DNA of 64,000 nt from Methylovirgula sp. HY1 (GCF_019343105.1 NZ_CP073764.1:2964001-3028000), one strand, 5' to 3'. Shown: positions 40,535 through 51,204, numbered from the stretch's first letter. Notes: a model not told the origin generated them from the letters alone. Numbers and translations: made by a program.

Positions 40535-41170
40535 TTACGCACCGTCCTTGGCGACGGCTGCTGCGAGGATTTCATCCTTGTGGATGTCGTTCGGCGGCAA
40601 CAGCGGTGTAACGAAGGGATAGGTTTTCCATTGCGGCGCCGGCGACTTAACGCCCTCTTTCGGCAGATAAACCGACGGTATTCCTTCCTCTACGTTCGGA
40701 ATGTAGCGCGGACAGTTCGGGTAGATGTCGCTGCAAGTGACCTCGACCACTGCTTTCGCATCAAGATGGCCCTTCAAACGCCCGGGATCGCGGAAGAACC
40801 TAGCGGTGCCCGAGATCCTCAGTCGTTTGGGCGCTGCGTCGAGGGTAACGAAGAGCAGACCGACATTGGGGTTCTTCGATATATTGCCAAGGGTTCTAAA
40901 CATGAGATTTCCGTCATAATCCGGAAACTCAAGCGTATTCGGGCCGGTGATTTTAACGAAACCGGGCGTTCCCGCTTTGATGCTACAGTCGGGAACGTCA
41001 CGGAAGCACGTCGCTATGAAAAAAAATGCGGCCGTAGCGATTTGCGCTCGATCCGAGTCGCTAAAAACATCGTGCCTGACCTTGGTCGCCAGCAGATCAG
41101 CGATGGCACGACCACCGGCTTGATCTTGCAAAGCGATCATGCCTTCATGATAAAAGTCTTTATCAGGCAT
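40535..41170 (-). CDS. Pyridoxamine-5'-phosphate-oxidase-fold (PPOX) flavoprotein
   Basis: 211 residues. FFFIATCFRDVPDCSIKAGTPGFVKI and LMFRTLGNISKNPNVGLLFV, then LRISGTARFF, are the FMN-binding split-barrel motifs of PPOX-class proteins. C-terminal residues (CPRYIPNVEE) match the subgroup annotated as pyridoxamine 5'-phosphate oxidase family but not PdxH itself. Probably a flavin- or F420-type reductase. It is divergent from the second AraC regulator, with 173 bases between starts, so that regulator may control it. Confidence 0.85.
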   Translation of the reverse strand: MPDKDFYHEGMIALQDQAGGRAIADLLATKVRHDVFSDSDRAQIATAAFFFIATCFRDVPDCSIKAGTPGFVKITGPNTLEFPDYDGNLMFRTLGNISKNPNVGLLFVTLDAAPKRLRISGTARFFRDPGRLKGHLDAKAVVEVTCSDIYPNCPRYIPNVEEGIPSVYLPKEGVKSPAPQWKTYPFVTPLLPPNDIHKDEILAAAVAKDGA

Positions 41171-41343
41171 TTTGTCCTCCCTCGGCCAGATATTTTATCT
41201 TGCTGTTGACGATGTGAGCCGCACAAAGGTCTTGTGAGAGCGCATCTCGACTGATGTTGTGTTTTAGATCAGATTGGGCAATGGCTTTCCCGGACGATAC
41301 GGCATCGTGTTTTGACTAAAACGGCGCTGATAGGCGAGACATC

Positions 41344-42306
41344 ATGCAAACCTATTTTTCGACCTTCGACATTCATCCGCGCGACCGTGTCGAGTATTGG
41401 CGAAACGCTGCGAGTCGGGCTTTCGTCGAACTCGACTGCCGCACGTCAATCGGTCTGAAATTTTATTGCGTCATAAGACGGGGCAATCTGGGTCCGCTCT
41501 CGCTTTCGGTTGTTGAAACCAATGCTTGCGAGGTGCGCAGGACTAAGCGCGAGATTGCGCGGACTCGAAGTGACGACTTGCTTATCAGCGTTCAGCTCGA
41601 AGGAACGGTATTTCTGTGCCAGGATGGCCGCGAAGCTCGTCTCGATGCGGGTGACTTCTCGTTATATGACGCTTCACGTCCGTATTTGCTCAAGGTCAAT
41701 CCGGGCACGCGGCAACTCGTCGTGCAAGTGCCGCGCGAACTGCTTGAAAGACGTTTGGGATCGAGCGCTGCCTTTACGGCACGGACAGCGAAGTTTGCCG
41801 CTCCCGTGGCGGGCCTTGCGTCTGACTTTCTGTCATTGCTTCCAGGGCGGCTTGATGCCCTGTCGCAGACGTCCGCGGCGGAACGCATTTCTGGTCAAGC
41901 CTTGGATCTCATCGCTCTTGCTTTTTCCGACGTGATGGGAGGCAACAGTCGTTTAGACCGGTCGGTTGCGCGTTCCTATGCGCTTTTGCGGCTGAAGAGA
42001 ATTATTGAGGAAAGATTGACCGATCCGGGTCTTAAGCCATCCTTGGCCGCGACGCTTGCGGGCGTGAGCCATCGGTATGCACGTGAGCTTTTTGCAGAAG
42101 CGGGGACGACTTTGGGGCGCTACATTTTGAAGAAGCGGCTCGAACGCTGCCGCCTTGCTTTCGAGGATCCGGCGCAGGCACACAGAGCGGTTGGCGAAAT
42201 CGCGCGCGCTTGGGGCTTTGTGGATGCGTCTCACTTTACCCGGGTTTTCAGTGCGCACTATGGCGAGTCGCCGCGGTTGATGCGGGTGCGGCTCAACGGA
42301 AAATAG
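41344..42306 (+). CDS. AraC-family transcriptional regulator 2
   Basis: 320 residues. The sensor domain begins TYFSTFDIHPRDRVEYWRNA and contains LLISVQLEGTVFLCQDG and LDAGDFSLYDASRPY. The DNA-binding part is LAATLAGVSHRYARELFAEAGTTLGRYI and AVGEIARAWGFVDASHFTRVF. Organisation and N-terminus are the same as the gene at 38655-39782, so the two are paralogues. It is divergent from the PPOX-like gene, which is a plausible target. Confidence 0.9.
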   Translation: MQTYFSTFDIHPRDRVEYWRNAASRAFVELDCRTSIGLKFYCVIRRGNLGPLSLSVVETNACEVRRTKREIARTRSDDLLISVQLEGTVFLCQDGREARLDAGDFSLYDASRPYLLKVNPGTRQLVVQVPRELLERRLGSSAAFTARTAKFAAPVAGLASDFLSLLPGRLDALSQTSAAERISGQALDLIALAFSDVMGGNSRLDRSVARSYALLRLKRIIEERLTDPGLKPSLAATLAGVSHRYARELFAEAGTTLGRYILKKRLERCRLAFEDPAQAHRAVGEIARAWGFVDASHFTRVFSAHYGESPRLMRVRLNGK

Positions 42307-42805
42307 CCCTCCAAGCCGGTCGTGACGCCGCCGACCTCTGGCGGTTTGGCTCGCCGGCACTTGCACAAGAGAGTTCGTCTTTCGTTATGTAGTACCCGTT
42401 GCGGCCGGCTCGGCCGGCGGCGCTCGATGACGTTGAACTGAAGCTCGTGGTCACGACGATCACCGCGACGGGAATCGAGCTTGGAACGCCGAAACGTCCT
42501 GTGGTTGCGCGACTGCGCTCAGGGGCGCTGCTGATGCGGTGACGTAGGATCGCAGGCTCGGCGTCGTTCGCCAAAGCCGCATGCGTCGCACGCTCACCTA
42601 AATCCCGATGCGAGGCTCAAACGACGCGCGCGCCTAGTCGCTCAGGCTCTCGCAAAGGCGTCGTACGAGCGGTTCGCGAGTTCTCCGTCGATTCCACCAT
42701 AAACAGCGTACGCGTCCGAGTGGGGCCACCTTGCGGATAATTGAGTTTCGGCAAAGCATCTGACCTTAAGTCTATGCTTAAGGTCGGTTTTGATGAAAGC
42801 TGAGT
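42307..42805. other. Intergenic, possibly degraded coding remnant
   Basis: 499 bases before IS21 copy B. One plus-strand frame (DDVELKLVVTTITATGIELG, ending near 42541) reads like protein but has no start or recognised family. Treated as remnant or noise. Confidence 0.3.
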
Positions 42806-42859
42806 GTTGATTTCCACTGAGAGTTGACCCGGCGTTTCCACTGAGAACTGACCCGCCTG

Positions 42860-43672
42860 TTATGTATCTTTCGGGTCTCGTGCGATGGTCAAGTTCCTAT
42901 TTTTCTCCTTCTTTGCTTTGGCCGCGTGTGCCGAGCTGTTTTTGAATCGGAAGCTGTCGTTTCCTGTCTCCAGGATGTGGCAGTGGTGGGTCAGACGGTC
43001 GAGCAATGCGGTCGTCATCTTAGGATCGCCGAAGACGCTCGCCCATTCGCTGAAGCTGAGATTGGTGGTGATGATCACGCTGGTGCGCTCATGGAGCTTG
43101 CTCAAGAGATGGAAGAGCAGCGCGCCACCGGATGCGCTGAACGGCAGGTAGCCCAGTTCGTCCAGGACGACGAGATCTGAGTGGACGAGGCGATTGGCGA
43201 TCTGCCCGGATCTGCCTTGCGCCTTTTCTTGATCGAGCGCATTGACCAGTTCGACGGTCGAGAAGAAGCGGACGCGTTTATGGTGGTGCTCGATGGCCTG
43301 CACGCCGATGGCGGTCGCGACATGGGTTTTTCCTGTGCCGGGGCCGCCCACTAGAACGATGTTGTTGGCCGCGTCGATGAACTCGCAGCGATGGAGCTGG
43401 CGCACGAGCGCTTCGTTGATCTCGCTGCTTGAGAAGTCGAAGCCATTCAGGTCGCGATAGGCGGGGAGCCGTGCCGCCTTGAGCTGATAGGCCACCGATC
43501 TGACCTCCCGCTCAGCCGTTTCTGCCTTCACGAGCTGGGACAGGATCGGGATAGCGGCTTCGAAGGCGGGCGCCCCCTGTTCGGTCAACTCGCTGACGGC
43601 GTGGGCCATGCCGTGCATCTTGAGGCTTCTGAGCATGATGACGATGGCACCGCTTGCAGGATTATGATGCAT
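42860..43672 (-). CDS. istB: IS21 helper ATPase IstB, copy B
   Basis: 270 residues, identical to the protein at 22532-23344, with [11 protein letters not shown] and LVVLDELGY motifs. Intact. Confidence 0.93.
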   Translation of the reverse strand: MHHNPASGAIVIMLRSLKMHGMAHAVSELTEQGAPAFEAAIPILSQLVKAETAEREVRSVAYQLKAARLPAYRDLNGFDFSSSEINEALVRQLHRCEFIDAANNIVLVGGPGTGKTHVATAIGVQAIEHHHKRVRFFSTVELVNALDQEKAQGRSGQIANRLVHSDLVVLDELGYLPFSASGGALLFHLLSKLHERTSVIITTNLSFSEWASVFGDPKMTTALLDRLTHHCHILETGNDSFRFKNSSAHAAKAKKEKNRNLTIARDPKDT

Positions 43673-45191
43673 GGCGCGTCTCCGCTGTTTCTCTCAAGGC
43701 GTCGTAGCGTTCGACATTGGCCTTCGGCTCCTTGGTGAGCGTCAAAGCCTGAGGCGCATCGACGGTTGGTGGGACGACGGGTTTGCCGTCGATCAGCCTA
43801 TGAAGCAGATTCAGCACATGCGTCTTCGTCGGAACGCCTGCCTCCAGGGCCAGCTCGACGGCCGAGAGCACAGCCTGCTCGTCGTGCTGGAGGACAAGCG
43901 CCAGGATGTCGACCATCTCGCGATCGCCACCCGGCTTCCTGAGAAGCTGCTGTTGTAACATTCTGAAGGCATCCGGCAGCTCGACAAAAGGAGCGCCATT
44001 GCGAAGCGCGCCAGGCTTGCGCTGAACGACAGCCAGATAATGCCGCCAGTCATAGACCGTCTGGCCCGGCCCATCATGAGAACGGTCGATGATGCGGCGA
44101 TGCTCGCAGATCAGCTGGCCTTCGGCGGCGACAACGATCTTCTCCGGGTAAACACGTAGGCTCACCGGGCGGTTGGCGAGGGAGGCCGGAACGCTGTAGC
44201 GGTTGCGCTCCAGATGGATGAGGCAGGTCGGTGAGACCCGTTTGGTGTATTCGACGAAGCCATCGAAAGGGCGTGACACCGCCATGAGAGCCGGGGCCTC
44301 CTCGGCCCAGATGTCAGCGATCGTTCCATGCAATCGCCCGTGCGACGTCTGCCGCCAGAGCTCCTTGCAGCGGTTCTCCAGCCATTCGTTCAGGGCATCG
44401 AGCGAGGCAAAGCGTGGGATGGGCTGCCAGAGTCTATGACGTGCATCCTGGACGTTCTTCTCAACCTGTCCCTTCTCCCAGCCGGATGCCGGATTGCAGA
44501 ACTCGGGTTCAAACAGATAGTGGCTGGCCATTGCCAGGAAGCGCGCGTTGACATCGCGCTCCTTCCCACGTCCGACCTTGTCGATGGCAGTCTTCATGTT
44601 GTCGTAGATGCCGCGCCGGGGCACCCCGCCAAAGGCCCGGAAGGCGTGATTGTGCGCGTCGAACAGCATCTCATGCGTCTGCAGGAGATAGGCGCGCACG
44701 ACGAAAGCCCGGCTGTAGCTCAGCTTCGTATGAGCCACCTGCAACTTGGTGCGCTCATTGCCGATGATCGCCCAGTCCTCGGACCAATCGAACTGGAATG
44801 CTTCGCCCGGTTCAAATGACAGCGGCACGAAGGTCCCGCGACCCGACGTTTGCAGTTCCCTCTGTCGCGCAGCTTTCCAATCCCGCGCGAAGGCCGCAAC
44901 TCGATTGTAAGAGCCGTCATAGCCGAGGCCGGTCAGATCGGCATGCAACTGCTTGAGTGTGCGCTTCTGCTTGCGCGGCTTGTTGGCCTCCGTTTTCAGC
45001 CAGGCCGACAATCGGTCGGCGAAGGCGTCAAGCTTGCTCGGCCGCTCCGGGACCTTGAACTTCGGTTCCACGTCGCCCGAACGCAGATATTTGCGGACGG
45101 TGTTCCGCGACAGGCCGGTCCGACGCGAAATTTCTCGGATCGATAGATGCTCTCGAAAATGCCAGCGTCTAATCACGCTCAATAACGCCAT
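43662..45191 (-). CDS. istA: IS21 transposase IstA, copy B
   Basis: 509 residues from ATG 45191, identical to copy A. Intact, so both copies of this IS21 could still be active. Confidence 0.93.
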   Translation of the reverse strand: MALLSVIRRWHFREHLSIREISRRTGLSRNTVRKYLRSGDVEPKFKVPERPSKLDAFADRLSAWLKTEANKPRKQKRTLKQLHADLTGLGYDGSYNRVAAFARDWKAARQRELQTSGRGTFVPLSFEPGEAFQFDWSEDWAIIGNERTKLQVAHTKLSYSRAFVVRAYLLQTHEMLFDAHNHAFRAFGGVPRRGIYDNMKTAIDKVGRGKERDVNARFLAMASHYLFEPEFCNPASGWEKGQVEKNVQDARHRLWQPIPRFASLDALNEWLENRCKELWRQTSHGRLHGTIADIWAEEAPALMAVSRPFDGFVEYTKRVSPTCLIHLERNRYSVPASLANRPVSLRVYPEKIVVAAEGQLICEHRRIIDRSHDGPGQTVYDWRHYLAVVQRKPGALRNGAPFVELPDAFRMLQQQLLRKPGGDREMVDILALVLQHDEQAVLSAVELALEAGVPTKTHVLNLLHRLIDGKPVVPPTVDAPQALTLTKEPKANVERYDALRETAETRHAS

Positions 45192-45591
45192 GTCGATCAC
45201 TCCATTGCCCCCGCCAAAAACAAGCAGGGAGGGTTCAAACATGGGTCAATTCTCGGTGGAAATATCCCTCTTTGCCGGGTCAACTCTCAGTGGAAATCAA
45301 CAAGCTGGGCGAGCCGAGAAGGTTACGTCCGGTTCTGCGAGAGGCTGCAGGTGAAACTCCTTCAGAAGATGGCGGGCAAAGGTTTTTTCGCGAAGCCAAG
45401 AAATCGATGAAGGTACGGGCCTTAAGCAGGATGTGTCATTTGCCTCCCTCTTGTTCATGTTGAAACAATGTCTACTATTCACTCGCCAATTGAGGAATGA
45501 AAAGCTGCTTCCATGCCTGTACATCTAGCGATGTCGGGCGTAACGAAAGAAGAGCCGGACCCACAACCCGACTTGATTGCGAGTCCATTCG

Positions 45592-46353
45592 ATGCGGAAT
45601 CGAACACTTGATTTGACGTCTATTGAGCACGTGCTCGCGGTCGTCGAGCATCTGAGCTTTCGCCGTGCGGGGGAGGCGCTTGGAATCTCTCAGTCCAGCA
45701 TAAGCAAGCGGGTTGCCGCGCTCGAAGACCAGATCGGAGTCGCACTTTTTGAAAGACATCACTCTGGTGTCCGTGTCACCGACGCTGGAGAAAAATTTTT
45801 CCGGCTTGCGGTTGCTGCTCTGGAATATCTTGATCAAGCAACCAAAGTTGCCGGAAAAATAGGCCGCGTTGAAGCCGGCCATTTGAGAATCGGCATATTG
45901 TCGTCGCTCGCTTCCGGGTTCCTGCCGTCCCTCGTCCGAAAATTTACTGATCAGCATCCAGATGTCGAAACTGTTATTGAAGACTGCATGATAAGCGATT
46001 GCGTTACGCTTTTGCGAAAGAAGCATTTTGATGTCGTCTTCAGCATCGGCGATCTTGCCGCTGATGATTGTGAATCGGAAAGACTTTGGAACGAACAAAT
46101 CTTCATCGCTTTGCCTGAAAGCCATCCATTGGGCGAGAGAGAAACGGTCGATTGGGCTGATCTAAGGTGTGAGACGATGATTCTCAACCAGTCTGCGTCC
46201 TGGCGAACGAAATATGACGGTGTTCTCCGCAAATTGGCGACGTTGACTCAGGAGATTGATGTCCGACGTCTGTCTGTGGCGCGAGATACTTTGATGCATA
46301 TGGTGGCACTCGGGCAGGGGATCAGCTTGACCAGCGAGGCGGCTGTTGCGTAA
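45592..46353 (+). pseudogene. LysR-family regulator truncated by IS66
   Basis: 253 residues remain of the usual 290-310. The N-terminal helix-turn-helix (SFRRAGEALGISQSSISKRVAALEDQIG) and most of the effector domain (HLRIGILSSLASGFLP, DVVFSIGDLAADD) are present. The gene ends at ALGQGISLTSEAAVA, where the IS66 end GTAAGCG supplies the stop TAA. The missing C-terminus is not on the other side of the IS66, so DNA has been lost. The effector domain is nearly complete, so residual activity cannot be excluded. Confidence 0.85.
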
Positions 46354-46376
46354 GCGTGGTCTGAAGGCACGCGGGA

Positions 46377-47960
46377 TCAGGCGCCCTTTGGCTGTGGCTT
46401 TGACCATGTCCAAGGCATGAGTTCATCGATGCGACTGTTTGGCCAATCGGAGGCGATCTTCTGCATGACATCGGTGATATAGGGGAGAGGCTCGATGCCG
46501 TTGAGCTTGCATGTTTCAATGATGGAATAAATCGCGGCGGCACGTTCGCCGCCTGCCTTGGAGCCGGCGAACAGCCAGTTGCGGCGGCCTATGGCAACGC
46601 CGCGTATTGCGCGTTCAGCAATGAGGTTATCAATCTCCAGGCGCCCATCGTCGATGTAACGGGTCAGCGCGACCCATCGTTTGAGCGCATAGGTGATCGC
46701 GACCGCGAGCGAACTCTTGGCTGAGAGTTGAAGCCGGATGGCCTCCATCCGCCGTCTCAGCTCTTCGAGCTGGGGCTTCGATTGTGATTGCCGTGCATTG
46801 CATCTGACGTCTGGCGGCTGGCCGCGCACTTGCTCCTCAACGGCGTAGAGACCTCCGATGCGCTCCAGCAGTTCCGTCGTCGCGGCGGTAGCCTTGGTTT
46901 GATGGACATCCCAGATCTTGCGGCGCGCATGCCCCCAACATCCGACTTCAAAGACGCGATTGCTTCGGTAGAGCGCGTCATAGCCTGCATAAGCATCGGC
47001 TTGAAGATGACCCTTGAATGTCTTCAACATCGTCTGTGGATGTTCGGCTTTGCGATCGGTCGTGAAGGCAAACCAGACGGCAGGCTTCCCTGGACCAGCA
47101 TGAGCCCGATCGTCGATGGCATGAACCCATAACCTGGCGGTCTTGGTTTTGCCATTGCCAGGATCAAGCATCGGCACTGGCGTGTCATCGGTGTGAAGCT
47201 TCGTAGAGGCGAGCACAGTCTCTTTGATGCGTACCACGATAGGGTCAAGCAACGCCGCGCCCTGACCGGCCCAGCCGGCCAGCGTCGAGCGGTCGATATC
47301 GATCCCTTGCTCCGCCATGATCTCAGCTTGCCGATAAAGCGGGAGATGGTGATCGAACTTGGAGACGATGACATGAGCGATCGTCCGAAAGCTCGCCTTG
47401 CCCCGCGCGATCGCTTTTGCTGGGGCGGGAGCCTGCACGATTTTTTCGCAGGCACGGCATGAGAACTTAGGTCGGACATGCCGCACCACTTTGTAAGTGA
47501 TCGGTTCGATATCGAGCACTTCATCGGAATCTTCGCCGAGACGGTGCAATTTTCCGCCGCATGACGGGCAGACGCAATCGCCGCTTGCGGGCAGATGAAG
47601 CACCTCCTCGCGCGGCAGATGAGCCGGAAGCGAACGCACAGGCACAGGTCGCAAACGCTCTGCGGGTTCTGGTCGTACTGGCTGTTCGGCCTCCGCCGTC
47701 TCCAGTTCCTCAAGCGCTAGTTCGAGCTGTTCGATCTCGGTCTTGAGCTTTTCCGACGATTGCCCAAAGTGGATCCGCTTCAGTTTGGCGATCTGCGCTT
47801 TGAGTTTTTCAATCAGGAGATCGCGGCCAACAAGAGCGGCTTCGGCCTGTGCGCGAGCAACGCGCTCCGCGTCGAGTTCCGCGCGTTGCGCAGCCACAAG
47901 AAGGCGCAAGGACTCGATGTCATCAGGAATGGGAAGGGCGCTCGCCGACATGCAAATCAT
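46377..47960 (-). CDS. tnpC: IS66 transposase TnpC, intact
   Basis: 527 residues: N-terminal coiled coil, zinc finger (CVCPSCGG...FSCRACEK), DDE core (LHTDDTPVP, ADAYAGYDALY) and C-terminal helix region (ITYALKRWVALTRYI, NLIAERAIRG). Gives the reference sequence for the interrupted copy 1. Confidence 0.95.
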   Translation of the reverse strand: MICMSASALPIPDDIESLRLLVAAQRAELDAERVARAQAEAALVGRDLLIEKLKAQIAKLKRIHFGQSSEKLKTEIEQLELALEELETAEAEQPVRPEPAERLRPVPVRSLPAHLPREEVLHLPASGDCVCPSCGGKLHRLGEDSDEVLDIEPITYKVVRHVRPKFSCRACEKIVQAPAPAKAIARGKASFRTIAHVIVSKFDHHLPLYRQAEIMAEQGIDIDRSTLAGWAGQGAALLDPIVVRIKETVLASTKLHTDDTPVPMLDPGNGKTKTARLWVHAIDDRAHAGPGKPAVWFAFTTDRKAEHPQTMLKTFKGHLQADAYAGYDALYRSNRVFEVGCWGHARRKIWDVHQTKATAATTELLERIGGLYAVEEQVRGQPPDVRCNARQSQSKPQLEELRRRMEAIRLQLSAKSSLAVAITYALKRWVALTRYIDDGRLEIDNLIAERAIRGVAIGRRNWLFAGSKAGGERAAAIYSIIETCKLNGIEPLPYITDVMQKIASDWPNSRIDELMPWTWSKPQPKGA

Positions 47961-48001
47961 TTAGCATGCCGCGCCGTTACTCGACACTATGGCGCGTTGA
48001 C

Positions 48002-48349
48002 TCAGCCAGCCAAAGTTGGCCTCCAACTTCTGACTGGCGCGCGCCAATCGATCCCCTCCAACAACATCGAGAGCTGCGCCGCGGTCAGTGAAACGGTTCC
48101 CGCTGCCGCCATAGGCCAGACGAAACGGCCTTTCTCCAAACGCTTGGAAAAAAGACAGAGGCCCTGCGTGTCCCACCACAAAAGTTTGATGAGATCACCA
48201 CGTTTTCCACGGAAGGCGAACAACGCGCCGGAAAACGGGTTCTGCTCCAGAACCTCTTGCACCATCAGCGCGAGACCGTCGAAGCCGCGACGCATGTCCG
48301 TATGGCCGCATGCGAGATAAACGCGAGTGCCCGCCGGCAGACCGATCAT
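48002..48349 (-). CDS. tnpB: IS66 TnpB (Orf2), copy 2
   Basis: 115 residues, identical to copy 1; FRGKRGDLIKLLWWD motif. Confidence 0.92.
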   Translation of the reverse strand: MIGLPAGTRVYLACGHTDMRRGFDGLALMVQEVLEQNPFSGALFAFRGKRGDLIKLLWWDTQGLCLFSKRLEKGRFVWPMAAAGTVSLTAAQLSMLLEGIDWRAPVRSWRPTLAG

Positions 48350-48816
48350 CGATCGCGAAGCGCATCAAGAACATGCTTCAGCGCTTTGCCGTTCACATCG
48401 CCATCAACGCGAATGCGCACGCCGGATCGGAGCTCGATCTCGATCACTCCCGAAGTATGTGCTGCTGGCTCGATGGCGGATGGCGGCTCGACTAATCTCG
48501 ATGTCGACACCACCGCTGTTGCCGGAGCCACGTCGACGCGCGCAAAAACGGGCGCCGGAGGCTGCGACATTACAAGCTTGCCTTCCAGGAAAAGCCGCCG
48601 CCACGTATAGAGCTGGCCCGTATTGACCTCGTACCGTTCCGCCGCGTCTGAAACGCAAGCTCCAGGCGCAAAGGCTTCATCAACGATCGCTATCTTCTGC
48701 TCCACGGTCCAAGAGCGCTTGGTCGCCATCCGCGCGATGACCTGCACGCGCTTGGTCGGACCACTCCTACGACCAATCGTAGGATCACTTGCTTCTGCTT
48801 CGATCTCGTCTGCCAT
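48346..48816 (-). CDS. tnpA: IS66 TnpA, copy 2
   Basis: 156 residues from ATG 48816, identical to copy 1; helix-turn-helix near residues 20-65, four-base overlap with tnpB. Confidence 0.9.
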   Translation of the reverse strand: MADEIEAEASDPTIGRRSGPTKRVQVIARMATKRSWTVEQKIAIVDEAFAPGACVSDAAERYEVNTGQLYTWRRLFLEGKLVMSQPPAPVFARVDVAPATAVVSTSRLVEPPSAIEPAAHTSGVIEIELRSGVRIRVDGDVNGKALKHVLDALRDR

Positions 48817-48893
48817 GCCGCGCTCCGCCACGTAGCTATCGAAATCGCCCCATCAAACGTCAGAATGCAAGGCGGCCTTCAGGACGCGCTTAC

Positions 48894-49200
48894 AAATCGG
48901 CCGGGCTGAGGCTATCAACAGGGATCGCGTCGCCTCCCAGCCGAGGCGATATCCAGATTCGAGGAGGTGCTCGCTGAGGACGAGCGGCGCGGTTCCGGGG
49001 GGAGCCGCCATCGAGACGGGCGTTCGTCAGCCCCGCCGCAACCGTGCCAGCGTCCTACCGCGCTATGGACGCAATCAATTTCTATCTACAGCCGGTCCCG
49101 GACGGCGTTTGGCAGAACGGGTGACAACCCGCTCGACACGCTGGGCACGAATGTATGATCCTGGTGTCTGGATAAGTCGGGTGTCCTCGACTCCTCGCCT
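48894..49200. other. Rearranged non-coding DNA after IS66 copy 2
   Basis: 307 bases. It starts with the 13 bases shared with the copy 1 flank. No gene supported; short frames are probably remnants. Confidence 0.4.
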
Positions 49201-49380
49201 CCTCATGTCGCGAAGAATGATGCTATCACGCTGACGGATTTAGCGCTGGAAGCCTATGAACGAGCTCATGAAGCTAAAAGTCTCGCCTTCGTTCCCGGCG
49301 GCCATTTCGACCCCTATCTAACGCAATTCAAGCTGCCAGAACGCGCGGCCACTCATTGGCTCCTAGAGCATTTGGCCTGA
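49201..49380 (+). pseudogene. C-terminal remnant of an alpha/beta hydrolase
   Basis: 60 codons open to TGA 49380. ALEAYERAHEAKSLAFVPGGHFDPYL ends with GGHFDPY, which looks like the catalytic-His end of alpha/beta hydrolases, followed by a helical tail (THWLLEHLA). No upstream part is present. Fragment only. Confidence 0.5.
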
Positions 49381-49583
49381 TGTATGTTGGCCGTCAATGG
49401 CACAGTAATGACTGGAGGTCGGGGTGACGGAAAAGTCGGCTATTTGTCGGCGGCGGTCGTAAGGCGGAATGCGAGACGGTCGCCGATTCCAGTTTGCGCG
49501 TGTCCGCCGTCAGGGCTTGTGAGACAGATTTAGGGTTGCAGGAACGGAGGATTTCCGGATCATCGGAGCCATCAGGAGCGAAG

Positions 49584-50012
49584 ATGGGACAGAAATCCGG
49601 GCCGGAGAAAGCGCCGGCAGAAGCAGTCGTGAAGGATATCCGGCGGGCGACCCGCCGTCAGTTCTCGGCGGTAGAGAAGATCCGCATCGTGCTGGAAGGC
49701 CTTCGTGGCGAGGACAGCATTGCCGAACTCTGCCGCCCCGAGGGAATCGCCGCGTCGATGTATTACGGCTGGTCGAAAGAGTTCCTCGATGCCGGCAAAC
49801 GCCGGCTGGCCGGCGATACGGCACGCGCGGCGACATCGGATGAAGTGAAGGACCTGCGCCGCGAGGCCCAGGTCCTCAAGGAGGTCGTGGCCGACCTCAC
49901 CCTCGAGAACCGTCTGCTCAAAAAAAAGCATGACCGGGGATGGGGGAGACGAGGCATGAGATATCCCGCATCCGAGATGATCGAGATCATCCACTTGGTC
50001 GACGCGTCGAAT
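49584..50012 (+). pseudogene. IS3-family transposase remnant (OrfA plus start of OrfB)
   Basis: From ATG 49584: RRQFSAVEKIRIVLEGLRGEDSIAELCR..GIAASMYYGWSKEFLDAGKRRL is the IS3 OrfA helix-turn-helix; LRREAQVLKEVVADLTLENRLLKKK is its leucine zipper. At 49920 a run of eight A merges the OrfA frame with the OrfB start MRYPASEMIEIIHLV at 49955, at the place where IS3 elements shift frame. After about 50012 the OrfB similarity stops, so the catalytic part is deleted. Confidence 0.8.
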
Positions 50013-50142
50013 CATGGAAGACGGGATGCGTGCCTACCCTGTCGTGGCTCAAGATGCAAAAAATGCCCTTTCCGACGCGAATGACTGTTGTTCATCTTGG
50101 TGGCGAGGAAACCATCGCGCAATGCTTTTTTCAGGCGGGCTC

Positions 50143-50475
50143 TCATGGCGCGGAGAAGTCAATCGTCTCTTCATCGGCAATCAGAAATATTGGTGCCCAA
50201 CCCGTTGAGATGCTGATGGCGTGAGCAATCGTTTCCTCCCCGCCGGGAGAAGTCGCACACGCCTGAAGCGATTGCAGAAATGGAAAACGGATTTCGGCGA
50301 TCCGATGAAACGAAGGAATTCCTTGCGGTGAAGCTAGGATTTTGGCTCCCACATATTTTGTCTTCCCTGCCAATTTTGCGGCGGCCAAAGGCAGATGCTC
50401 GTTCTTGTAAACTCTCTCAAAAGCCTCGATGTCCGTTGGACGCGGAGAGATCACGACGAACTTCGTAATAGGCAT
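50143..50475 (-). CDS. EthD-domain protein
   Basis: 110 residues. FVVISPRPTDIEAFERVYKNEHLPLAAAKLAGKTKYVG is the EthD signature: a short ferredoxin-like dimeric barrel with the conserved E-H-x-P. Relatives assist oxidative degradation systems, for example the ethyl-tert-butyl-ether P450 system, but their exact role is unclear. It reads in the same direction as the TetR gene 90 bases upstream, so they may be co-transcribed. Confidence 0.75.
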   Translation of the reverse strand: MPITKFVVISPRPTDIEAFERVYKNEHLPLAAAKLAGKTKYVGAKILASPQGIPSFHRIAEIRFPFLQSLQACATSPGGEETIAHAISISTGWAPIFLIADEETIDFSAP

Positions 50476-50565
50476 CGGATGTTCCTCTCATGTTAAGCGG
50501 CCCTTATAAGAGACAAACTAGTTGGTATGTATCAAGGTAGCGGTGATTTCTCAGTGCTGCGCGCT

Positions 50566-51204
50566 TCACAAATCCGATCCGTACAGGCTTCTCAAATAAC
50601 GCTTGAAATGCTCCATGCTCCGCGAGACGGTGCTTGCCTCATGATGTGTCTTGGCGAGAATGAGGCCGCCTTCGACGAGTGCTATGAAATGCTCGGCCAA
50701 TTCCTTTGCATCAGCCCCCGTCTTCATATCACGTCCCGTGGCCGCTTCGGACAAGTCTCGTTCGATCGCATCCGCCCAGTCCGAAAAATATCGGGCGCGC
50801 AAGCTGTGCAGGGCAGGGTGGCTTTCAGAAAGTTCCTGAACGAAACTACCCAGAAGACACCCATCCGATAGAGGTGGACTCTTCGATAGAGCGGCGATCA
50901 TATCCGCCACGTGACAGACGCGTTCCAAAGGATCTGGATCTGTCGCGGTAGGGGATTGCAACGCGTTTGCTAGGCCGGACCAAAATCGTTCAACGACGGC
51001 GCTGCCGAGATCCTCCTTCGATTTGAAGTGATGGAAAAAGGCGCCCTTGGTAAGACCTGCTGCGTCGCAGATCTCGTCGACGGTCGTCGCCATAAAGCCT
51101 TTGATTTGCATGATCCGCTGCGCTGCCTCCAGCAGCTTGTCTCGGCCCGTCATTGTTTTGTGGAATTTTAGCGTCATAGAGCGCTTGATGGCGTCGTCAT
51201 CCAA
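50566..51204 (-). CDS. TetR-family transcriptional regulator
   Basis: 212 residues. The N-terminal DNA-binding domain is RDKLLEAAQRIMQIKGFMATTVDEICDAAGLTKGAFFHHFKSKEDL. The C-terminal ligand domain (GCLLGSFVQELSESHPALHSL, HFIALVEGGLILAKT) resembles the TetR_C subgroup with the GC.L motif. It lies divergent from mmoX across a 716-bp region, and its own target is probably the EthD gene or itself. Confidence 0.88.
   Translation of the reverse strand: MDDDAIKRSMTLKFHKTMTGRDKLLEAAQRIMQIKGFMATTVDEICDAAGLTKGAFFHHFKSKEDLGSAVVERFWSGLANALQSPTATDPDPLERVCHVADMIAALSKSPPLSDGCLLGSFVQELSESHPALHSLRARYFSDWADAIERDLSEAATGRDMKTGADAKELAEHFIALVEGGLILAKTHHEASTVSRSMEHFKRYLRSLYGSDL

Larger units (their letters stand above)
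42806..45301 (-). mobile_element. IS21-family element, copy B (inverted)
   Basis: 2496 bp, the same length, ends and proteins as copy A at 20903-23398 but in opposite orientation. Flanks AGCTG appear near both ends but offset by two bases, so a target duplication is not secure. Confidence 0.93.
46350..48893 (-). mobile_element. IS66-family element, copy 2, intact (2544 bp)
   Basis: Same terminal repeats as copy 1, with tnpA, tnpB and full-length tnpC. Flanks GCTGTTGC (left) and AAATCGGC (right) do not match each other. The right flank shares 13 bases, AAATCGGCCGGGC, with the equivalent flank of copy 1. Confidence 0.93.

Noticed and set aside
42860-45242. Antisense frames within IS21 copies (e.g. 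44328-44819)
   Set aside because: Mirror shadows of istA; present equally in copy A for the same reason.
42806-45302. Target duplication AGCTG around IS21 copy B
   Set aside because: The two copies are offset by two bases relative to the element ends, so a true duplication cannot be claimed.
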